From: Onchocerca lupi
Lineage: Eukaryota; Nematoda; Chromadorea; Rhabditida; Onchocercidae
Direction of reading: 5' to 3'
DNA length: 64,000 bases
NCBI GenBank assembly: GCA_028564675.1
Contig: JAOVVO010000003.1
Span: 1-64,000 of the forward strand
Of the stretch, positions 38,513 to 48,625 are shown in pieces. The number at the start of each line of letters is the position of its first letter. Positions within the stretch are counted from its first letter, which is position 1. The notes below the pieces were generated by a model. That model did no database searches and had not been told where the DNA came from. It saw only the letters and a program-made list of their open reading frames with translations. The translations under genes and the position numbers were made by a program.

Positions 38513-39739
38513 ATGAATGAGGTAATAACGTTTGGTTGTCGTCTAAATTTTTATGAAAGCGAACTAATTAAAGAAGAACTAAGAAAAGCAAAAAGAGAAA
38601 ATATCATTGTAGTACATAGCTGTGCAGTAACAAATGAAGCAGAACGTCAGGTAAAGCAAAAAATACGTAAGATTCATAAAAATAATCCAAACAAAGAGAT
38701 TATTGTAGTTGGCTGTGCTGTTCAATTAGATCCTGAATCGTATAGTAATATCCCTGGTGTAAGCAAAGTATTGAACAATCAAGATAAGCTAAAAGCTTCA
38801 AGTTATTTGCTAAATAACGATAAGATACTAGTCAGTGGTAACCAATCAAGTACTCTTTTAATTAATAAATTTGAAGATAAGTCAAGAGCATTTATTAAAA
38901 TCCAAAACGGCTGTAATCATAGCTGCACATTCTGCTCAATCACTAAAGCAAGAGGAAATAACCGATCCATGCCAGTAAGCAATATTATTGAGCAAATTAA
39001 AATTTTTGTAGCAAATGATTATCAGGAAATAGTGTTTACAGGAGTTGATATCACTGATTTTGGCACAGATCTATTTGGCAAACCTTCGCTTGGTTCAATG
39101 ATCAAGAGAGTTTTAAAGGATATTCCAGAATTAAGAAGGCTTAGACTTTCTTCTATTGATGTTGCCGAAGTCGACGATGAATTAATGGACTTAATAGTCA
39201 ATGAACCAAGGTTCACACCACATTTGCACTTAAGTCTACAATCTGGCAATAATTTAATCCTAAAAAGAATGAAACGTCGTCACAGCAGGGAACAAGTGAT
39301 AGAATTTTGCCATAAAGTAAAAAACTTAAGGTCTGATATAGCATTTGGTGCTGATATTATCGCTGGGTTTCCAACAGAAACCGATGAAATGTTTCAGGAT
39401 ACAGTGAATCTCTTAAAGGAAGCAAACATAGTTTACTTACATGTTTTTCCATATTCAAAGCGGAAAAACACACCTGCAGCACGGATGCCACAAGTGCCAG
39501 AGAATGTGCGTAAAGAGCGGATAAAGAACTTGAGAAGAATGAATAAAGAAATGATGAACAATTTTTATCAATCTTTGATAGGTACTAAACAAAGTGTTCT
39601 GGTTGAACAAAATAATATTGGCAGAGCAGAAAATTTTGCACCAGTAAAGCTTTTATCAAAGGCTCAAGTCAAAAGCATTGTGGAAGCTAATGTTATAGGA
39701 ATGGAAAAAAATCACTTAATTGGAAATATTCTTTCCTAA
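38513..39739 (+). CDS. mtaB: tRNA t6A37 methylthiotransferase MtaB
   Basis: MtaB is a radical-SAM enzyme that adds a methylthio group to t6A at tRNA position 37. The 408-residue product has the N-terminal UPF0004 domain (ITFGCRLNFYESE, HSCAVTNEAERQ, VGCAVQ) with three cluster cysteines. The radical-SAM motif CNHSCTFCSI lies near residue 135, followed by PHLHLSLQSGNN, and a shortened TRAM-like C-terminus ends in NHLIGNIL. It fits functionally with tsaC in this window. Confidence 0.93.
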   Translation: MNEVITFGCRLNFYESELIKEELRKAKRENIIVVHSCAVTNEAERQVKQKIRKIHKNNPNKEIIVVGCAVQLDPESYSNIPGVSKVLNNQDKLKASSYLLNNDKILVSGNQSSTLLINKFEDKSRAFIKIQNGCNHSCTFCSITKARGNNRSMPVSNIIEQIKIFVANDYQEIVFTGVDITDFGTDLFGKPSLGSMIKRVLKDIPELRRLRLSSIDVAEVDDELMDLIVNEPRFTPHLHLSLQSGNNLILKRMKRRHSREQVIEFCHKVKNLRSDIAFGADIIAGFPTETDEMFQDTVNLLKEANIVYLHVFPYSKRKNTPAARMPQVPENVRKERIKNLRRMNKEMMNNFYQSLIGTKQSVLVEQNNIGRAENFAPVKLLSKAQVKSIVEANVIGMEKNHLIGNILS

Positions 39740-39791
39740 CTTTTTAATATAAGAGAAATGTGTAGTAATATTAAAAATTATAAGATTATTC

Positions 39792-40601
39792 ATGATTAGA
39801 AAATCTGTTGTTCTTGATGTATTGCTAATCTTATGTACTGGCTTTTTTTCTGCTCAGGCCAATAAAAGTTGTTCAAATAATGAACAGTTCGTAGAAAATT
39901 TAATTCTTATAGAAAAATCTATATGCCATGAATCCAGAAAATATAATGAAAAAGAGCCTACATTAGTTAAAGACAGAAAGCTTGATTTTTATGTCAGCGC
40001 TAATAGCGGTAAAATATATTCCGATAATTCAAAGCCATTTGTGAACGGCATAAAAGCAATCGGAGAGAGAGTCTCTACATTAGTCGAAAGCCGTTATGAT
40101 GCTATAATAAAAAATATAGTTGCAGATGAAATTGAAAGTGTAAAAAAATTTAATGGTGAAATTGATTTTCAGTGGTTCCACAGCCTATCTTTAGGTTACT
40201 ATGCTGGAAGAAACGGCCGAGTTGACTTTGAAGCTACATACTCTAAATTTGATATTAAAAATGGTAATTCTCCTCCAATATTTTATAGATCAGCCAGTAT
40301 ATTTGCATTTTTGTTAAATGTTTATTATAACCCAAGTATTCAAGATACACAAATCGCCCCATACATTGGTCTTGGTATAGGACCAGCAGTTTTTAAGCTA
40401 AGGAAGATTAATGGATTGTCACAAAATTCAATGCCACTGAATATTCCTTGGTTTGCTTATCAAGTGAAACTTGGTGTTGATTATTCAATAATCCCAGAAA
40501 TTAAGTCCTTCCTTGGTTATCGTTACTTCAGCATCCCAATACCCATTGCAGATGATATATCAACTCATAGCATCGAGGTCGGCCTGATGTTTAATTTTTA
40601 G
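39792..40601 (+). CDS. Outer membrane surface protein, Msp2/P44/WSP-like family
   Basis: The 269-residue product has a signal peptide with probable cleavage after FFSAQA (residue 23). It ends in a short beta-strand with terminal Phe (HSIEVGLMFNF), as outer-membrane barrels do. The strands FHSLSLGYYAGRNGRVDFEATY, IAPYIGLGIGPAVFK and SFLGYRYFSIPIP match the layout of the surface-antigen family (Pfam Surface_Ag_2) that includes Msp2, P44 and WSP. The N-terminal third (residues 24-110) is less typical and may form an extracellular or periplasmic extension. It is a single-gene unit after mtaB. The identity with any named Wolbachia protein is not claimed. Confidence 0.75.
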   Translation: MIRKSVVLDVLLILCTGFFSAQANKSCSNNEQFVENLILIEKSICHESRKYNEKEPTLVKDRKLDFYVSANSGKIYSDNSKPFVNGIKAIGERVSTLVESRYDAIIKNIVADEIESVKKFNGEIDFQWFHSLSLGYYAGRNGRVDFEATYSKFDIKNGNSPPIFYRSASIFAFLLNVYYNPSIQDTQIAPYIGLGIGPAVFKLRKINGLSQNSMPLNIPWFAYQVKLGVDYSIIPEIKSFLGYRYFSIPIPIADDISTHSIEVGLMFNF

Positions 40602-42334
40602 TAACAATTTAATATATGTTTACCTTTTTTTACCCAACAAACCAAACAGTGGCATAATTCTTTCTTTTAGAAAGATGACAGCTTTTGCCACTTTCACGGT
40701 ATCCGCTAGTCTTTTTGATTTTTGATAAACATATCCTTAAAAACCTTAAAGCTATATTTATCTTCTCTATACTCTATAAGTTAACCAATCACTATAACCT
40801 CACCGCTTTTAAGCTTTAATATAAAGTTCATTCTCCCGATTCCAATAATTGACATCACTTTTAATTTTATTTTACTCTACTATATTATGCACTTCATGCT
40901 TATACTTTTAGTATAAATATTAATTCTTAACAAAATTGGATATATATCCATGAATATTTCACTAATATCAACATTGATGCTTAAACTATATTAACACAAC
41001 ATCTATTGGAACACTGTTTATTTCAATAAGTAAGGTATAGTTAAAATTTTTAGTATCTTTTTATACATAAGAGATAAAATAAACATGATTTTTAGTGAAA
41101 AAAACATTGCTTGCTGATTATTTATAACATCTATTTTAGAGCTTGAAAAACATACCTAGAGATCAGGTTTGTCCAAACTTTTTACTAAATTTATTACTAA
41201 ACTAACAATAGAGTTTATCCCTGATCCATTATAGGTCTGGTTCCATTAAGCAAAATCACTTAAGTTGATATCAGAAAGGTATCTATCGTTTAGCATAAAT
41301 TCAACCATTTTTACTTCTATCACTACTTGAAAATACTAACTTCTTAATTTTATTAAGGTACTCTTCAGCAATTTCATGTCTACTTCTCTAACATCTAAAA
41401 TAATACTACCGGCTTCTTTTCTATTGAACAAAGAAATTTTCCATCATCTACACCATTAACATTTATTATCGTATTCACATCATTTTTCAATAAATTCTAC
41501 AAATTACTGCTATATTGAGAGATTTCAATAACAACTATCGTAATCCTCATCAACACTGCTCTCTTACATCACTACTAGTAATGCTGCTATCAACAACAAA
41601 GCTATCTCGAGCACAAAGTGTTGAATATTAACAAAGTTAGCACAATAATTCTGTGCATATAGTGAATCCTGCTCAATCTTAACTGAACTATTATCCTTTG
41701 ACAGCTCAGTTCATTGCTGTCAACTATATTTACTTCATTTATATTTTTATCTTCTAGCTTTAAAATAATATTATCTGACATTTTTGGACCTACATTCAAG
41801 TTAATGTCAGAAATTTCCTATCTCAATCAGCAAACCCCTACCAGGGCTTTTTTACCAACGTTGATCGAAATAGGCTAACTACTAGCTGTAAGATCAGAGA
41901 ATTTTACTAGTAAAGGCACAATTTCTAACTGCTAGTTCAACATTCTCTAAAATAGACATTTTATCTTCACGTAGCCTCATTAAGTGGCATACTTACATCA
42001 TAATAATCTTCCTTTGTAGTTTATCTTAGTAAGATCTTTTTTTAATTACGTCCATGAATATGTACAAGAAACAATAAAAAGAAGCACTAAATACCAAGAA
42101 ACAACCACTAGAAAAAAGCATATAAAACTACTCTAATGGATTTCTATAAAAATATTAAAAATGATTTTAACTTTGTTTCCATTTGGCAAAATCACAAGAA
42201 AAGCTTTGCTAAGCTTTTGATCCAATACTAACTTAACTATTGATTCTGTTTTCAGTACTTGAAAAACCTTTCTGAAAAGCTACATAAACCTTCTTTGCTT
42301 TAAGCTCTACAGCTGATATCAGCAGCATATTAAA
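40602..42334 (-). pseudogene. 1.7 kb decayed region, probable minus-strand remnants of unknown genes
   Basis: Minus-strand fragments read coherently over short spans. Examples are MLISAVELKAKKVYVAFQKG near 42330, MSDNIILKLEDKNINEV near 41780 (then a shifted frame with ALLLIAALLVVM, a membrane-like end), and RMNFILKLKSGEVIVIG near 40850. Frames change and stops intervene throughout. I cannot name the family; a cytoplasmic domain followed by a membrane segment is all that can be inferred. Confidence 0.35.
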
Positions 42335-43231
42335 CTACATCTTTAATATCTTATCATCCGCACATTCATCGTACTCGATCTCAACTGTGGAGTGTGCAAT
42401 TTCGAACTCACTTAATAGTATTTTTTTTATCTCATACAAAATATCAGCATGATGTGCATCTTGCCTTACCTTAGCATGCATGGTAATTATAAAATAATTA
42501 TCAGACAGTGACCATGTATGTATGTGATGCACATCAACAACTTGAGGTAACTTAGACACAATTCCACTCTTTATCCCTTCAGCAGATACTCCTTCAGGGG
42601 TACCTTCAAGAAGGATATGACAAGAATTTTTGAGAATCTTATAGCCACTATTTAAAATTACTATGCTAACAAATATTGACAAAATAGGATCTACTACTTG
42701 CCATCTAGTTAGCATAATGATTATAGATGCAAATATAGCACCTACAGAGCCTAAAATATCCCCTATAACGTGCAATACGGCACTTTTTATATTTATATTG
42801 CTTTCACATTTACTATGCAATATAAAAAAAACTATAACATTAGCAATCAACCCAAGTGTAGCAATAATTAACATTATTTTCCATTCAATGTTAACTGGGA
42901 AAATAAATCTCTTTATTGATTCAATAATAATAATTACTGAAATAAAGAATAAAGTTAAACCATTAATAAATGCCGCAATTATCTGCAACCTGTGATATCC
43001 GTATGATCTTTGTAAATCAGATTTCTTAGCTGAAAATTTATGTGCTATCCAACTTAAAACTAAGGCAAAGAAATCAATAAACATATGCCCTGCATCTGAT
43101 AATAGAGCAAGCGAATGTGAAATTATTCCGCCTATTATTTCCATAAACATGGTTATTGCTACTATTATTATGGAATGAATTAAGCGCCTGGACTCTGCTG
43201 CTGAATGTTTACCGTTGTGCACTGCTGTCAT
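42335..43231 (-). CDS. Cation diffusion facilitator family metal efflux protein
   Basis: CDF transporters export divalent metals such as zinc in exchange for protons. The product from the ATG at 43231 is 298 residues with six membrane segments. It has the metal-site motif LLSDAGHMFID in segment 2 (Asp46, His49, Asp53), HVIGD in segment 5, and a C-terminal cytoplasmic domain with VDVHHIHTW. The open frame runs upstream into tRNA-Val, so that extension is spurious. GAGAAGG six bases before the ATG at 43231 decides the start. The closest named group is CzcD/ZitB, but metal specificity cannot be read from the sequence. Confidence 0.92.
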   Translation of the reverse strand: MTAVHNGKHSAAESRRLIHSIIIVAITMFMEIIGGIISHSLALLSDAGHMFIDFFALVLSWIAHKFSAKKSDLQRSYGYHRLQIIAAFINGLTLFFISVIIIIESIKRFIFPVNIEWKIMLIIATLGLIANVIVFFILHSKCESNINIKSAVLHVIGDILGSVGAIFASIIIMLTRWQVVDPILSIFVSIVILNSGYKILKNSCHILLEGTPEGVSAEGIKSGIVSKLPQVVDVHHIHTWSLSDNYFIITMHAKVRQDAHHADILYEIKKILLSEFEIAHSTVEIEYDECADDKILKM

Positions 43232-43255
43232 ATAAAACCTTCTCATGGATAAAAG

Positions 43256-43328
43256 TAGGTAACACTGGATTCGAACCAGTGACCTTTTGCACGTCAAGCA
43301 AATGCTCTACCAACTGAGCTAGTTACCC
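43256..43328 (-). tRNA. tRNA-Val (anticodon GAC)
   Basis: The minus strand folds into a 73 nt cloverleaf. The acceptor is GGGTAAC pairing with GTTACCT, including a terminal G-T pair, and the D arm is AGCTCAGTTGGTAGAGC. The anticodon stem TTTGC/GCAAA has loop TTGACGT giving GAC, and the T arm is CACTGGTTCGAATCCAGTG. CCA is not encoded. It lies 24 bp before the cation efflux gene on the same strand. Confidence 0.96.
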
Positions 43329-46055
43329 ATTGTTGTTTCAGTATGTGCTTCAGCAAAATGAAAGTCAATTTGCTTTTAAACCATTACGCTTGTCGCTCTA
43401 CCTAACATAATTCAGAAATCTAGCCATATAGAAATTTATTCTTTTTTTAGTAAGATTATATTAAGATTGGAATATATATTCGAAAATTAAACATGAAACG
43501 GATAATAAAATATTTAATTACATATCAAAATAAAATAGTGGGACTAGAGTCATAAGAAACGAATTATAAACAATAAGTAAAGTTAAAGCAAACAACTATC
43601 AACTTACTGAAAATGTAAAGATCACAAATGACCATGCTTTTTACAAACCAATCTGCGTAGTAAATAAGCTTACAGTAACCTTTCAATAAAGTAGTTTAAA
43701 TTATTATATAAATACATCTCTAAAAAGATGATAAAAAAACTTTTACTACTAAGGAAATAAATAACTTTTACAAAAAAAAAGGCATCCTTTACCCAACAAA
43801 TAAGTTACTTACTCTTGTACCAAAGGACAATACAAAATGTTATGTAAATTATAAATAAACTTAGTAAGAAACTATAATCATAAATACACGTCTGATAAAA
43901 TTAATATTACAGCCTCATATATAAAGGCAGTCTCAGTTAACTACAAAAGTTATCAAGACTACATAGTAGACTCTGACATATATTATATAGATTTATACAT
44001 AAGAAACTTATTACATCGCATGCTTTTCAAAGGCTTAAGAGAGATCGAACTGAAGAACAGACAAGGAAAAATCTGAGTAATATTAATAAAAAAGAAACTA
44101 AGGAACTATTAAAGAAGCTTCTCAAGAAGAATGAAAAAATCATTTAGTGATCCAGCAAATAAAAGAATATCCAGATGTAGAATATAGTGTATTATACAAA
44201 AAGATTTCCGAAAAACTTGTCCATACCAGCATGAGTATTGACCAAATTAAGAGAACATATAACTAATATAGTATAATATTTCAACAGAAAGTGAATTCGG
44301 AGAAATGAGAAAAGCTCAAAAAAAACAAAATCTAGCAAGTATCATGACAAAAAATATGGTTAATACTCCAGGGTAGAATAAATCTAAAAGTTACTGAAGT
44401 CAATATTGAAATTAAGTTTAATCTGAACATTGATTTACTCTAGAACAAAAGTTTTGAAGATCCTACTGATCAAAATAACGATGGCATTACCAATAACGAA
44501 GATCTTCTCAAGATGTTAGAAAACACTATAAAAACTTTCAATGAAATCTTTAGAATAAAGAAGAAAGGTAACAATCCATTTTTAGCACATAAGAAAGCTC
44601 TAACTTCATACTATTCCTGTTTAAGGATAAGGAAAGCTACCAGAAGTATTCAAGTGCTAGTATGATGTTCATGGCAGTTATATCACACAATCTTCTAATA
44701 ATGAATTATATTAGTAGCATATATTCCTACGTTGGAAACGGTAGAAATAATAGCGATTTTACTTCATGATAGAAAAGTTAATCATTATATTATAATTATA
44801 TCATTAAGCATGAATTTGTTCATCCGTTAACATTTTATTTAACTTCTAACTTAGATCTCGGTAAAATATTAATGAGAGGTGTTCAGCAAAGTATGCTGCA
44901 CAATTAACAGAAGGAAAAGAACTTACTGATTTTGCAAAATTAGCTAGTGATAAATAAGTACAAAAGTCTTCCTCTAGAGGAAATAATCAAAGAAACTACT
45001 GATCTTTACAGCAAGTGCAGCAGTTGGCATATATCGAAGAAACTTATCCAAATTTCATTGATAATTTGCTTTGTGTAACAACCAAAGATAGGAAAACTCT
45101 GAATGGCGTTTTTATTTCGAGAAGATAATGCAAAAGGTTCATCAAAGTAAAGTAGAGAAAAACCAAAAAGGAAAAGGTGGGTTCTAACTGGCAAAACCAA
45201 TTCAAACGCTGAAGATAAGTCCATTAGACCAAACTATGCTCAAATTGAGCAATAGAAATAGTTAATAAAGAAGATAAGTGCAGTTTTATATTTCAAAAGG
45301 ATAAGTTGAAAATAGAGCTAAAGTTTATCTACTAATTCAGTTCATGGTTTAGAATCACTTAAAAAACCAGCAATATTAAAACAAAATGAAGAGAAGAACA
45401 AATAGTGTTGAAAGACACAATCTTGAAAAGAGAAAAAACGCTGATCAAGTCTCAGAAGGGAAGCATAAGGTAAATGTTATAATAGATTATTACAACGATA
45501 CAAAAAGCCTTGTATGATAAGCTAAAGAAGCGGAGAAACAATATGTTAAAGTTTTGGGGCATAAGCTGCCTGTATGCAACAAATTATGGATTGGTACTTT
45601 GCCGGAAGACAAATATTATTCTGGAAACAGTAAATTTATAATCTACAATGGGAAATGCAAAAAAGTTTATAGTGTCACTTGAAGATAAAGTATTTATTAA
45701 GATAATAGAGAATGGTAACAACCATAGCTTATATCCTATATATTAATAACAATAGCAAAGTAACAAGTAGTATCAGCAAAATAGATAACTTAAATTACGA
45801 GTTGCTATCAGATTCAAGTAATTTCAATTTAGAAGAGAATAATATTGCGTTATCAAATCAACATCAGGAATGTAACCTCTATCTAAAGAATAATTTAGTA
45901 AAAATTTGATTGTAAAAGCGGTTTAATTTATCATGAGCACAATTTAATCTAACAAACACATAAAGAGTTGCTGCTTGGATGTAACAACCCTTCGTATATG
46001 GAAGTTGTTATACTAACTCAGTATAAGTCTCATAGAATTACATATTTTTTTGCTA
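43329..46055 (+). pseudogene. 2.7 kb decayed region with plus-strand protein remnants
   Basis: From about 44050 to 45910 the plus strand reads as a series of lysine-rich, mostly helical fragments in changing frames. Examples are KETKELLKKLLKKNEKI, AKYAAQLTEGKELTDFAKLA, and QQLAYIEETYPNFIDNLL. Stops recur every few tens of codons. The composition is consistent with one or two large former genes. No domain was recognised. The part from 43329 to 44050 shows nothing. Confidence 0.4.
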
Positions 46056-46952
46056 TTAGCAAGGACTATAATAATGTAATACTGCCTTGCGTATTGCTAA
46101 TCCAAACTCTACCTGCTGTAAAATAACATAATCCGCTATATCACTACTAACTTCAACCCCTCTATTTATCGGCCCTGGGTGCAGGATAATTGCATCTGGT
46201 TTTGCATACAATAATTTCTGTGAATCAAGGCCATATAAATAAAAATATTCTCTCTCTGAAGAAATAAAACAACCATTATCCATGCGTTCCTTCTGCAACC
46301 TTAAAAGCATAATTACATCAGCATCTTTTATACCTTCAATCAATGAATAATAAATTGAATCTACCTCAGGGAAATATCTACAAATCAAAGTTGGCGGTGC
46401 AATCAAGCATATTTTTGCCCCAAACATTTTTAGTAATCTTATATTCGATCTTACAACTCTGCTGTGCAAAATATCTCCACATATTACAATTTTAAGGTCT
46501 CTCATTTCATTTTTATGACTCCTGATAACAAAATAATCAGCAAGAGCCTGAGTTGGGTGTTCACTACTCCCATTACCAGCATTGATTAGTGAACAGTCAA
46601 TGTACCGAGCTAGCACATTAATAATACCACTATTTTTCTGTCTGATTATTATGTAATCAGGATTCATTGCATTTAATGTTTTTACCATATCCTTTAAATC
46701 TTCTCCCTTATTAATGGAAGAATACTTTATTGGTAAAGTTACAACATTTGCTCCAAGGTTTTTTGCTGCTATTTCAAAGGATGCAAGTGTACGTGTTGAG
46801 TCTTCAAAGAATAAATTTATTACTGTTTTATTTTCCAAAATATGGCAACCTGCAACTTTATTTTTCAGGTATTGATCCGCTAACTTAACTATATTTTCTA
46901 CATCATTAATTGTAAGATCCCTTATGCTCAGCAAATTCTTCTTATTGACCAT
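46056..46952 (-). CDS. pyrB: Aspartate carbamoyltransferase catalytic subunit
   Basis: PyrB condenses carbamoyl phosphate with aspartate in the second step of pyrimidine synthesis. The 298-residue product has FFEDSTRTLASFE with the carbamoyl-phosphate site STRT near residues 52-55. It also has INAGNGSSEHPTQALADYF near 128-146, GDILHSRVVRSN, and the late HPGPINRGVE. A GTG 18 bp upstream extends the frame, but the ATG at 46952 with GGAAGAG before it fits the family N-terminus. No regulatory subunit gene is nearby. Confidence 0.95.
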   Translation of the reverse strand: MVNKKNLLSIRDLTINDVENIVKLADQYLKNKVAGCHILENKTVINLFFEDSTRTLASFEIAAKNLGANVVTLPIKYSSINKGEDLKDMVKTLNAMNPDYIIIRQKNSGIINVLARYIDCSLINAGNGSSEHPTQALADYFVIRSHKNEMRDLKIVICGDILHSRVVRSNIRLLKMFGAKICLIAPPTLICRYFPEVDSIYYSLIEGIKDADVIMLLRLQKERMDNGCFISSEREYFYLYGLDSQKLLYAKPDAIILHPGPINRGVEVSSDIADYVILQQVEFGLAIRKAVLHYYSPC

Positions 46953-47593
46953 AATCTCTTCCCAAGACACAATTTTAATTAAACCTATTCTACTTTCTTA
47001 TTACCTATTTTCAATAAGCTTCTTCACAAAAATTACAGCTTGATTCACAGTTATTGTACTAAAATAAAAACTAGTATTAACTGATAATCAGTGCTCTAAT
47101 TTTATTAGAGTTAATATATTAATAATAAAAGTAAGATTAAAAATTGTTACTGAAGCCGAAGAAAAAGGTAGTAAAGCCCAGATTAAATGGCAAAACTCTA
47201 GATTACTACCATAAAGAACACCAGCGTTCATAGTTGCTACTTTACTTGCCCAGGCATTACTTTGGTACAGCTGTTAAAGTTTAGCATACAACAATCATAT
47301 AGAAAGAATAATAGAACCGAAAACTCTACCTAATAATGAACCTGATATATTTAATAACAAGAAAACAAAAAAATGTAACAACCAGATTGTTTAGAAAGGC
47401 TCTCACCTTAAGCTGGCTTTCTTGCAAAGAAAATTAGCGTTATTACAATTGGCTTCTAACTTAGGTGGCCAATTGTTGGTATAACTCTGACTTGCTCATT
47501 ATACCTATCAGCGGCATATAGATAAGAAACAAAATATTCGAGGGAGAATCAATAACGCAGATTTTCACTCCAGAGGTTACCAAGCGCTAGGCA
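46953..47593. other. 640 bp region with nothing recognisable
   Basis: The plus strand from 47140 reads a few lysine-rich fragments with many stops, consistent with decay. No RNA gene, repeat or regulatory structure stands out. The part near 46953-47000 should hold the pyrB promoter. Confidence 0.35.
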
Positions 47594-48625
47594 TTACTTC
47601 CATTTACACTCGTCAGCTATCATGACAGCTTCAAGCAGATGTTCCTCAAGTTTACTGAGAGGCAGGTTGCTTTGTAAATAAGCTCCCCAAGATTGCAATA
47701 TATCAGAAGTTTCAACGCCCTCAACAATGGGATACTCTTGATTTTTTTTAGCGTATAATTCTTGAGCTTGCTTGCTTATCAAAAATTCCAGTAAAGCTAT
47801 AGCATTTTCTCTGTTTTTTGCGTTTTTTGTTACTGCTGCACCACTAATATTTACCATCACACCATTATTATCTTGATTAGGGAAAAAAACCCCTAATTTA
47901 TCCGCAATATTCCTTTCATGCGTATCTTTAGATGAAAAGATTCTTGCAAAGTAATAGCTATTTACTATTGCAACATCTCCTTCACCAGCAGCTACAGCAT
48001 AAATCTGATCAGTATCACCACCACTTGGTTTTCTTGCCATATTACTCACAATTCCATTAACCCATTCTTTTGTTCTCTCAAAACCATCGTTTGCAATCAT
48101 AAAAGCAATCAACGACCTATTATATGGACTTGTAGAAGAGCGCACTAATATTTTCCCTTTCCATTTTTCATTTGCTAAATCTTGATAAGTACTTAACTCT
48201 TTAGGATCTACTAATGCTTTGTTATAAACTAATATTCTAGTTCTTTTTGTGAGACCAAACCAATAATTTTCACTATCTCTAAATTTTGCGGGTATAGCAC
48301 TTTTTAAAACCTCCGAATCTACTTGAGATAAAAGTCCTCCTTTTTTTGTTAAAATCAAATTTACTGCATCTGCAGTTAAAAGTAAATCAGCTTCACCACC
48401 ATTCTCCATGCGTGAAAGCAGCTGAGAATAATCAGCTATAATATAACGTACCTTAATACCTGTGTTCTTTGTGAACTCATCAAATAAAGTACGTACCAAT
48501 TCCTCCTTACGTGATGAATAAACGTTTACTACTTGTGAGTTGTCATTTCCACAATTTTTATACAGAAAAGTAATAACTATTAACACAACCGCCACTAAGG
48601 ATGTCAATACCAAAGCTTTTTTCAT
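47594..48625 (-). CDS. Ferric iron ABC transporter substrate-binding protein (FbpA/AfuA-like)
   Basis: This periplasmic protein would bind ferric iron and deliver it to an inner-membrane ABC transporter. The 343-residue product has an N-terminal hydrophobic segment (about 5-22). Its binding fold has NVYSSRKEELVRTLFDEFT, FGLTKRTRILVYNK, and SSTSPYNRSLIAFM, with GGDTDQIYAVAAGEGDVAIVNSYYFAR ending in the adjacent tyrosines typical of iron ligands (about 219-220). Residues after the hydrophobic segment include a cysteine, but not in a clear lipobox. The permease and ATPase are not in the window. Confidence 0.9.
   Translation of the reverse strand: MKKALVLTSLVAVVLIVITFLYKNCGNDNSQVVNVYSSRKEELVRTLFDEFTKNTGIKVRYIIADYSQLLSRMENGGEADLLLTADAVNLILTKKGGLLSQVDSEVLKSAIPAKFRDSENYWFGLTKRTRILVYNKALVDPKELSTYQDLANEKWKGKILVRSSTSPYNRSLIAFMIANDGFERTKEWVNGIVSNMARKPSGGDTDQIYAVAAGEGDVAIVNSYYFARIFSSKDTHERNIADKLGVFFPNQDNNGVMVNISGAAVTKNAKNRENAIALLEFLISKQAQELYAKKNQEYPIVEGVETSDILQSWGAYLQSNLPLSKLEEHLLEAVMIADECKWK

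Noticed and set aside
43232..43297. Upstream extension of the cation efflux gene
   Set aside because: It overlaps tRNA-Val, is not family-like, and an ATG with GAGAAGG at 43231 explains the start.
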